DNA of 5,052 nucleotides, from positions 1 through 5,052 of the forward strand of contig DYON01000196.1 of assembly GCA_020720525.1 (NCBI GenBank), read 5' to 3'. The translations under genes were made by a program, and so were the position numbers. Positions 1 to 5,052 of the stretch are shown piece by piece. The notes under the pieces were generated by a model. The model made no database searches. It was not told the DNA's origin and worked only from the letters and a program-made list of their open reading frames with translations. Origin of the DNA: Acetofilamentum sp. GTDB lineage: Bacteria; Bacteroidota; Bacteroidia; Bacteroidales; DTU049. How positions within the stretch are numbered: the stretch's first letter is position 1; every line of letters begins with the position of its first letter.

Positions 1-1143
1 GCTGTTGGTCGTATTATGCGCGGACAAGTTACTGCCGGCGACGACATATCCATTATTAAGAAGGACGGTTCATCTATTCGAACAAAAATAAAAGAACTTT
101 ATGTTTTTGAAGGCCTTGGCAAAGAACGTTTAAAAACCACTGTTTATGCTGGCGAAATTTGTGCAATTTTTGGTCCTCAGCAATTTGAAATTGGCGACAC
201 AATTGCCGATGCCGAAAATCCTGAAGCACTTCCGCCCATCCATGTAGATGAACCAACAATCAATATGATGTTTTCCATAAACAACTCGCCTTTCTACGGC
301 AAAGATGGAAAATTTGTTACTTCGCGCCATGTTCGCGACCGTCTTTACAAAGAAACCGAGAAAAATCTTGCTCTTCGCGTTCAAGATTCTCCATCGGCCG
401 ATTCGTGGTTGGTGTTTGGTCGTGGGGTTCTTCACCTCAGCATCCTTATCGAAACCATGCGTCGCGAGGGATATGAGTTGCAAGTTGGACAGCCCAAAGT
501 TATTATCAAAGAAGTTGACGGGGTTAAATGCGAGCCAATCGAATTTCTCACAATTAATGTAAAATCCGATTTCAGCGGCCGCGTGATTGATGTTGTAACG
601 ACCCGAAAAGGAGAAATTATTGATATTGAAAACCGTGGCGATCGTACACGACTCGAATTTTCGATTCCCGCACGTGGATTGTTTGGTTTGCGCAATGTTG
701 TGCTTACAGCCACCGAAGGCGAATCGGTTATTTCGCATCGATTCAAAGGTTTTGAACCCATTAAAGGCGATATGCCTGTTACACGCAATGGTGCATTGAT
801 TGCCATGGAAACTGGTCAGGCCATTGCATATTCGCTCAACAGACTTCAAGATCGTGGTCATTTCTTTGTTGAGCCTTTCGAAAACGTGTATGCTGGCCAA
901 GTTATTGGCGAGCATATTCGCCAAGACGACTTGATTGTAAATGTGGTTATCACCAAGAAAATGAGCAATATGCGCGCATCTGGTAGCGACGACAAAGCCA
1001 TCTTGGTTCCGCCTCGTCGTTTTTCGCTCGAAGAAGCCATGGAATATTTGTCGGACGACGAACAACTCGAAGTAACGCCACTTGCATTGCGCTTGCGCAA
1101 AACGGTTCTCGATCACACTGAGCGTAAACGCTTGAGCCGCTAA
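1..1143 (+). CDS. typA: TypA/BipA translational GTPase, C-terminal 380 residues (5' partial)
   Basis: TypA/BipA is a ribosome-binding GTPase of the EF-G/LepA class, linked to 50S assembly and growth under stress or cold. The frame is open from the left edge (first residues AVGRIMRGQV) to TAA at 1141-1143. About 220 N-terminal residues, including the whole G domain, are missing. Numbering from the first visible residue: about 1-75 is the domain II beta-barrel (GRIMRGQV, AGEICAIFG); about 80-165 is the EF-G-like domain III, with SPFYGKDGKFVTSR at 96-109 and GRGVLHLSILIETMRREGYE at 140-159; about 166-245 is the domain V-like fold (IPARGLFGLR at 222-231); the rest is the TypA-specific C-terminal domain, with NMRASGSDD at 323-331, LVPPRRFSLEEA at 335-346 and a basic tail (ERKRLSR). 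These signatures separate TypA from EF-G and LepA. The end matches the usual family length, so only the 5' side is cut. It is convergent with the thpR operon. The start and promoter are outside the window. Confidence 0.97.
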   Translation, partial: AVGRIMRGQVTAGDDISIIKKDGSSIRTKIKELYVFEGLGKERLKTTVYAGEICAIFGPQQFEIGDTIADAENPEALPPIHVDEPTINMMFSINNSPFYGKDGKFVTSRHVRDRLYKETEKNLALRVQDSPSADSWLVFGRGVLHLSILIETMRREGYELQVGQPKVIIKEVDGVKCEPIEFLTINVKSDFSGRVIDVVTTRKGEIIDIENRGDRTRLEFSIPARGLFGLRNVVLTATEGESVISHRFKGFEPIKGDMPVTRNGALIAMETGQAIAYSLNRLQDRGHFFVEPFENVYAGQVIGEHIRQDDLIVNVVITKKMSNMRASGSDDKAILVPPRRFSLEEAMEYLSDDEQLEVTPLALRLRKTVLDHTERKRLSR

Positions 1144-1306
1144 GATTGCTGATTTAGAGCCAAAACGCTTTCTGAGACAACCTTACTTTGTTTTTGCCCA
1201 ATTGCCGAGAATGCAACGATTTTTGCATAGTTGCCCAGCGAAATAATGTCCATTTTCAGAAATCAACAAATCAATACATGCTATTTTGCAGGCCATTTCG
1301 GCAATC
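1144..1306. other. Convergent intergenic gap, no clear gene or terminator
   Basis: This is the 163 bp between the stop codons of typA (+) and thpR (-). A terminator is expected for each strand, but no GC-rich hairpin followed by a T-run is present. The best plus-strand candidates are weak. One is an A/U-rich stem at 1174-1180 paired with 1188-1194 (7 pairs, two of them G-U, 7-nt loop) with T1191-T1195. The other is CCTAAATTAGG at 1306-1316 followed by CTTTTTC, inside the end of thpR. Also present are ATGCAA/TTGCAT at 1211-1216 and 1223-1228 (6-nt loop) and an 8-bp inverted repeat, ATTGCCGA at 1201-1208 with TCGGCAAT at 1298-1305. Two 37-codon minus-strand frames (1183-1296 and 1140-1253) are open but unrecognised. 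No tRNA or other known RNA was recognised. Confidence 0.7.
1191..1238. repeat. Imperfect direct repeat, two 19-nt copies 29 bp apart
   Basis: Copy 1 (1191-1209) is TTTTTGCCCAATTGCCGAG and copy 2 (1220-1238) is TTTTTGCATAGTTGCCCAG; they match at 15 of 19 positions without a gap. The start-to-start spacing of 29 bp is not a multiple of three, so the two copies read in different frames. On the minus strand they give related peptides, LGNWAK from copy 1 and LGNYAK from copy 2. The following 10 bp of each unit do not match. It may be a decayed local duplication or chance in a T-rich stretch. Confidence 0.35.
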
Positions 1307-1873
1307 CTAAATTAGGCTTTTTCTAAACCGAATACGGTATTCGGAGCCATCGGACTTTAGAATACTTTCGTAGAGCAACACTTCGTTGGCAACCGACTTA
1401 TCGAACACAAAACCATCGTATTTTTCGGTAACCAATTTCAGCAATCTGCGGTCGTGAATAGTTCTGATTCGTCCTAACGTAATATGCGGAACAAAATTTT
1501 GTCGGTCGTATTCGATTCCAATGGACTCCATTTCGGTTTTCAGCTTTCCAAAAAAATCTTTAGCAGTTTCTTCTGGACAAAAACGAGTCCAAATAACCCT
1601 TGGTTTATATTCCGACCCAAATATTTTGAGCAATTCAAGGCTAATGTCGAACGATTTGGCATTTAAAAATGCTTTTTTCATTGCATTTTCAATCGATTCT
1701 ATTTTCGAGACAGGCGTTTCGCCAATAAACTTCAATGTAAGATGAAACTGATGTGGTGCAATCCAATTAATTGAATCGGCTGCGAGAGTTTGTCTAATTT
1801 TCGCCAATTCGTCGAGCATCGATTGGTTGGGCAAAAAGGGAATGGCAATAAAGAGACGTTTTGCTTCTATCAT
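1307..1873 (-). CDS. thpR: RNA 2',3'-cyclic phosphodiesterase (2'-5' RNA ligase family, 2H)
   Basis: Cytoplasmic enzyme of the 2H phosphoesterase superfamily. ThpR (LigT) hydrolyses RNA 2',3'-cyclic phosphate ends to 2'-phosphate and in vitro can join or cleave 2'-5' linkages; the physiological substrate is unclear. The 188-residue length is typical. The N-terminus has the family strand RLFIAIPF (6-13). The two catalytic HxTx motifs are both intact: HLTL at 44-47 (in FHLTLKFIGE) and HITL at 130-133 (in FVPHITLGRIR). Their spacing of about 86 residues is normal, and no signal peptide or membrane segment is visible. The ATG at 1873-1871 lies 10 bp after the rodA stop, with no Shine-Dalgarno sequence (GTTGTAAATCGTTTGAC precedes it). 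The tight spacing implies cotranscription with mrdA-rodA. It ends in TAG facing typA. The family call is firm; the in vivo role is not. Confidence 0.93.
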   Translation of the reverse strand: MIEAKRLFIAIPFLPNQSMLDELAKIRQTLAADSINWIAPHQFHLTLKFIGETPVSKIESIENAMKKAFLNAKSFDISLELLKIFGSEYKPRVIWTRFCPEETAKDFFGKLKTEMESIGIEYDRQNFVPHITLGRIRTIHDRRLLKLVTEKYDGFVFDKSVANEVLLYESILKSDGSEYRIRFRKSLI

Positions 1874-1883
1874 GTCAAACGAT

Positions 1884-3146
1884 TTACAACACCGAATTGC
1901 GATGCATATCGAGTTTGAGCACGGTGAACATCATGAGCGAAAAAGCCCACATAGCCGAGCCGCCGTAACTAACAAATGGCAGCGGAATACCAATAACTGG
2001 TACCACAGCAATGGTCATCCCAATATTCACCAAAAAATGAACAAAAAAGATGGCCGCAATTGAATAGATGTAGTATTTACTGAATTCGGAACGTTGCTTT
2101 TCAGCCATTACAATCAGCCTGATAAGTAAGAACACAAACAGCAACACTGTGACCGAACTCCCAATAAATCCCCATTCCTCGCCGATAGTACAAAAAATAA
2201 AATCGGTGCTTTGCTCTGGAACAAAATTATATTTGGTCTGAGTTCCCTGCAAAAATCCTTTACCGTCGAAGCTACCCGACCCAATAGCAATAAGGGACTG
2301 ATTGACATTAAAAGCCGAACCGCGCGGGTCGTATTCTTTGCCAATAAGCACATTAATGCGGTCTTTTTGATGAGGTTTCAACACATCGCTAAAAATATAA
2401 TTTACGCTCACAATAAAAACGGTCGACAAAAAAAGCATAAGTAAAAACCGAATGATTTCGGTGCGCTTTTTTCGCGACCAATAAATCAGAGCTGAAAAAA
2501 TGGCAAGTAGTAAAATGAGCAACACGAATTGTTTGATCAGCAATGTTGCAACAAACAATGCGGTAATGTAAAAAACAAGGAAAACGTAAAATCCGGGCAT
2601 TCCAATTCGATAGAAAACAAGAATAAACGATCCAAAAACGATGGCGGAGCCAGTGTCGCCTTGAAAAAAGACGAGCAAAGCAGGAATAGCAACAATAAGC
2701 AACATGTTTCGACGGTGTGTTGAATTGTCGAACGAAACGCTAGGCACACTCAGGTATTTAGCAAAAAACAAAGCAACAGCGTATTTGGCAAACTCGGAAG
2801 GTTGCAAGCGAATACCAGCACCTAAATCGATCCAAGAGCGGCTACCCGAAATAACCGTACCAAGCGCAAGCACTAAAAAAAGCAAACCAAGCACCCCCAC
2901 AAAAAAGGGAAATGCCATTCGAGGAAGGAAACGCACATCGACAAACATAATCATAAGACCCAGCACCAGCGAAGTGATTATCCAAACCGATTGGCGACCA
3001 TAAGCTTTCGAGAAATCGAAAATGCTAAAATCGCCCTCTTTGTAGCCAGTTGCAAAAATACTTAACCAGCCAATAGCCATCAGAGCGAGGATTACAAATA
3101 ACACCCCGAAGTCTATTTTTCCGTTTCTGGCTTCGAGTTGGTTCAT
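1884..3146 (-). CDS. rodA: RodA, SEDS-family peptidoglycan glycosyltransferase
   Basis: Inner-membrane polymerase that builds glycan strands from lipid II during elongation, working with the class B transpeptidase PBP2. At 420 residues with about ten hydrophobic segments it fits RodA/FtsW. Landmarks: first membrane segment near 12-32 (FGVLFVILALMAIGW); GSRSWIDLG at 101-109; QPSEFAKYAVALF at 115-127; GDTGSAIVFGSF at 163-174; a periplasmic segment with PHQKDRINVL at 258-267; FVPEQSTDFIF at 308-318, holding D315, the residue that aligns with the catalytic Asp of SEDS proteins; and IPLPFVSYGGSA at 387-398. RodA is preferred over FtsW because of the adjacent PBP2 gene and the N-terminal sequence type. 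The ATG at 3146-3144 shares 4 bp (ATGA) with the mrdA stop, which suggests translational coupling; an A-run (CTAAAAAATG) precedes it and there is no Shine-Dalgarno sequence. The start is well placed because few residues precede the first membrane helix. Confidence 0.95.
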   Translation of the reverse strand: MNQLEARNGKIDFGVLFVILALMAIGWLSIFATGYKEGDFSIFDFSKAYGRQSVWIITSLVLGLMIMFVDVRFLPRMAFPFFVGVLGLLFLVLALGTVISGSRSWIDLGAGIRLQPSEFAKYAVALFFAKYLSVPSVSFDNSTHRRNMLLIVAIPALLVFFQGDTGSAIVFGSFILVFYRIGMPGFYVFLVFYITALFVATLLIKQFVLLILLLAIFSALIYWSRKKRTEIIRFLLMLFLSTVFIVSVNYIFSDVLKPHQKDRINVLIGKEYDPRGSAFNVNQSLIAIGSGSFDGKGFLQGTQTKYNFVPEQSTDFIFCTIGEEWGFIGSSVTVLLFVFLLIRLIVMAEKQRSEFSKYYIYSIAAIFFVHFLVNIGMTIAVVPVIGIPLPFVSYGGSAMWAFSLMMFTVLKLDMHRNSVL

Positions 3147-4972
3147 TTTTTAGTATTAAGCAAAACAGCATTCATCATGCGATATTCCACATCTTTGCGA
3201 TCAATTTTTCGATTAATGAAATATTCAATCATCAAACTAGCAACAGGAGCAGCCCAATCGCCCCCAAAACCCGAGTTTTCAATTAATACAGCCACCGCAA
3301 TTTTGGGATTGACTCGAGGAGCAAAACAAATAAACACCGAGTGGTTTTTGCGCGGAGGATCTTGCGCTGTTCCCGTTTTTCCGCAAACAGTTATGCCATG
3401 AATTTGTGCATTGGTAGCGGTTCCACTCAGCACGGCCATTTCCATCCCATCGATAACAATTTCGTAGTATTTTGGGTCGATGTCAGTTTCGTGGCGCTTC
3501 ATATATTTCGTATTTAAACTATCGGCACTTCCAATAGCCTTTACCACGTGAGGAGTAATGTAGTAGCCTCTGTTTGCAATTATGGCAGCCAAATTGGCCA
3601 ATTGCAGCGGAGTTGCGCCTATTTCGCCCTGTCCAATTGCAACCGAGATAATTGAGTTGGCTCGCCATTGCCTATTTCCTTTCATTTTGTCGTAGTAATC
3701 CACCTCCGACACATTTCCTCCAAACTCGTTGGGCAAATCGATTCCGAGTGGATGACCAAAACCAATCTTCATAATGTATTTTCGCCAACGATCGTACCCT
3801 TCGCGCGAGGAAGAGAATCGGTCGTTATCGACAAATTTTTTAAATGCCCAACAAAACCAAGTGTTGCACGAATACTGAACAGCCGAGCGAATTGCCAAAG
3901 GGCTTGGATGACTATGGCATGCAATAGTGTGGTTTCCAAGCGAATAGCCGCCATAGCAAGGAAATACAGTTTTGTCGTCGAGGATTCCTTCCTGCAAAGC
4001 TGCCAAACCATTTACGACCTTGAATGTGCTTCCTGGTGGATAGCGAGTCATGATTGTTCGATTGTAGAGAGGATGATTTTCGGCATCGTTTTGCAGAGCC
4101 ACATAGTTTTTTGATCGGTCGCGACCAACAAGTAAATTAGGGTCGTAAGAAGGGCTACTCACAATTGCAAGTATTTCGCCAGTTGCAGGTTCAATCGCCA
4201 CAATACCACCACGTTTATTCATCATTAAACTTTCGCCATACAATTGCAATTCGGCATCGATGGTGGTAAACAAATCTTTTCCGGCAATAGAAGTACGGTC
4301 GTAGCTACCATCTTTGTAGCTCCCCTGAACAGTGTTGTGAACATCGACCACAACCACACGAAGTCCTTTTTGTCCACGCAATTCGTTTTCGTACGATTTT
4401 TCCAACCCGTTTATCCCAATGTAATCGCCGGGTCGATAATATTTATCGGCTTCAACCACCGCAGGAGAAGCTTCGCCAATATAGCCCAATGTGTGTGCTG
4501 CAATAGGCATTGGGTAGGTTCGGATGGTGCGTCCTTGAATATAAAAACCTTTGAAGCGAAATTGTTGTTCCTGAAAACGACTGTAAGTAATTGCAGGCAA
4601 ATCGCTATCGAAAATGGTTGGCTGATAGCCCGAATAATCTTTTGCTTTTTTGAGTCGCTTGTCGAATTCAGGTCGATCAATTCCCAATAAATCGCAAAGG
4701 CCAACGGTGTCGAGTTTTTCAATTTCGCGCGGAATAACCATCAAATCGAAAGTTGCTTTGTTGTAAACCATCAGCTTGCCAAACCTATCGTAAATAAGTC
4801 CTCGTGCTGGATAGTCGTAAATATATCGCAAAGCATTTTTGTCGGCCGAGACTTTGTACTTATCGTTAACTATTTGAATATAAAAAAGACGGACAATAAA
4901 AGCCAAACCCGTAAATACAAACAGGGAAAAGAAAAAAATCTTTCGTTGCGAAAATTTGTTATACGACGGCAT
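3143..4972 (-). CDS. mrdA: Penicillin-binding protein 2, class B peptidoglycan transpeptidase
   Basis: Periplasmic D,D-transpeptidase anchored by one N-terminal helix. It cross-links glycan made by RodA during lateral wall growth and is a beta-lactam target. From the chosen ATG it has 609 residues, normal for PBP2. In order: membrane anchor about 11-33; pedestal/dimerisation region from PARGLIYDRFGK at 55-66 through NGLEKSYENELRG at 188-200; transpeptidase domain from about 235 with SxxK at 315-318 (STFK, nucleophile S315), SxN at 368-370 (SCN) and KTG at 532-534 (CGKTGTAQ). A C-x12-C-H arrangement (C339, C352) lies between the first two motifs; its role is not known to me. The ATG at 4972-4970 is preferred to an in-frame TTG at 4990, because the TTG lies inside a TAnnTTTG box and would add only six non-conserved residues. 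The stop overlaps rodA by 4 bp. No class A glycosyltransferase domain is present. Confidence 0.95.
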   Translation of the reverse strand: MPSYNKFSQRKIFFFSLFVFTGLAFIVRLFYIQIVNDKYKVSADKNALRYIYDYPARGLIYDRFGKLMVYNKATFDLMVIPREIEKLDTVGLCDLLGIDRPEFDKRLKKAKDYSGYQPTIFDSDLPAITYSRFQEQQFRFKGFYIQGRTIRTYPMPIAAHTLGYIGEASPAVVEADKYYRPGDYIGINGLEKSYENELRGQKGLRVVVVDVHNTVQGSYKDGSYDRTSIAGKDLFTTIDAELQLYGESLMMNKRGGIVAIEPATGEILAIVSSPSYDPNLLVGRDRSKNYVALQNDAENHPLYNRTIMTRYPPGSTFKVVNGLAALQEGILDDKTVFPCYGGYSLGNHTIACHSHPSPLAIRSAVQYSCNTWFCWAFKKFVDNDRFSSSREGYDRWRKYIMKIGFGHPLGIDLPNEFGGNVSEVDYYDKMKGNRQWRANSIISVAIGQGEIGATPLQLANLAAIIANRGYYITPHVVKAIGSADSLNTKYMKRHETDIDPKYYEIVIDGMEMAVLSGTATNAQIHGITVCGKTGTAQDPPRKNHSVFICFAPRVNPKIAVAVLIENSGFGGDWAAPVASLMIEYFINRKIDRKDVEYRMMNAVLLNTKK

Positions 4973-4987
4973 AATTGAATGGTCATG

Positions 4988-4995
4988 CAAAGTTA
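4988..4995 (-). promoter_or_regulatory. Possible Bacteroidota -7 promoter box upstream of mrdA
   Basis: On the minus strand the sequence reads TAACTTTG, an exact match to the Bacteroidota -7 consensus TAnnTTTG, followed by CA as is common at such promoters. It lies 15 nt before the mrdA ATG, so any transcript would have a very short leader. The expected -33 TTG about 19-20 nt upstream is absent (CTC is found there), and the nearest TTTG is only 11 nt away. It could be a weak internal operon promoter or chance. Confidence 0.35.
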
Positions 4996-4999
4996 CTTT

Positions 5000-5052
5000 T
5001 TAATTGCAAATGAAGAGAAGCGAGAACGCAAATATTACTTGCCTGAAAATTT
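5000..5052 (-). CDS. Possible C-terminal end of MreD (3' partial fragment)
   Basis: One minus-strand frame enters from the right edge and reads IFRQVIFAFSLLFICN before TAA at 5002-5000, 27 nt before the mrdA ATG. Sixteen hydrophobic residues with one Arg fit the last membrane helix of MreD, a small integral membrane elongasome protein. MreD is what the usual Bacteroidota order mreB-mreC-mreD-mrdA-rodA predicts here. Too little is visible to identify the family by sequence, so the call rests on hydrophobicity and gene order. A second frame is also open across this stretch (to a TGA just before the mrdA start) but is less hydrophobic. If the call is right, mrdA is internal to a larger mre operon. 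Confidence 0.35.
   Translation of the reverse strand, partial: IFRQVIFAFSLLFICN

Noticed and set aside
432..806. A 124-codon minus-strand frame opposite the middle of typA
   Set aside because: Shadow frame with Ser/Arg/Pro-rich low-quality translation and no family signal; typA is clearly the coding strand here.
130..1116. A 328-codon open frame on the minus strand opposite typA
   Set aside because: It lies entirely within the well-matched typA coding sequence, its translation is rich in Asn, Phe, Cys and His with no recognisable domain, and codon bias on the real strand explains the lack of stops.
1211..1228. ATGCAA/TTGCAT hairpin as an intrinsic terminator
   Set aside because: Only six base pairs, mostly A/T, with no T-run after it on either strand.
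3668..4114. A 148-codon plus-strand frame opposite the PBP2 transpeptidase domain
   Set aside because: The minus strand encodes the intact SxxK and SxN motifs of PBP2 here; the plus-strand translation resembles no family.
4244..4690. A 148-codon plus-strand frame opposite the N-terminal half of PBP2
   Set aside because: Antisense shadow of a conserved coding region, with no promoter or neighbour that would support a gene.
4973..4990. TTG at 4990 as the PBP2 start
   Set aside because: It adds six residues (MHDHSI) not typical of the family, coincides with a TAnnTTTG box, and an ATG lies 18 nt downstream at the expected position.
1..5052. CRISPR array, insertion sequence, integrase, tRNA or phage genes
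   Set aside because: No regularly spaced repeats, transposase motifs, terminal inverted repeats or tRNA-like cloverleaf were seen; the window is almost entirely conserved housekeeping genes.

Overview
This window comes from a bacterium, very probably a member of the Bacteroidota and likely Bacteroidales-like. Three things point there: the TypA, RodA and PBP2 sequences read like Bacteroidota versions; none of the start codons has a recognisable Shine-Dalgarno sequence; and a TAnnTTTG box, the -7 element of Bacteroidota sigma-70 (SigABfr-type) promoters, lies just upstream of the PBP2 gene. This placement comes from recall of family sequences, not from a search, and it cannot be refined to a genus.

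Layout. Positions 1-1143 (+) hold the C-terminal 380 codons of typA/bipA; the GTPase domain lies off the left edge. Positions 1144-1306 form a 163-bp gap between convergent genes. It has no strong terminator but contains an out-of-phase imperfect direct repeat and two short minus-strand open frames. Leftward from the right edge, the minus strand carries 16 codons of what may be the end of mreD, then mrdA (PBP2, 4972-3143), rodA (3146-1884) and thpR (1873-1307). mrdA and rodA overlap by 4 bp (ATGA), and thpR starts 10 bp after rodA, so the three look like one transcript.

Function. RodA (SEDS glycosyltransferase) and PBP2 (class B transpeptidase) are the two enzymes of the elongasome core that polymerises and cross-links peptidoglycan in the lateral wall. 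An MreD remnant upstream would fit the common Bacteroidota order mreBCD-mrdA-rodA. ThpR is a 2H-phosphoesterase acting on RNA 2',3'-cyclic phosphate ends and appears to be a passenger at the end of the cell-wall operon. TypA is a ribosome-associated translational GTPase read from the opposite strand.

The window is mostly ordinary core genome. I did not find a convincing new system. The points worth a second look are the structure of the convergent gap, the choice of start and promoter for mrdA, a few substitutions at usually conserved positions, and the position of thpR.
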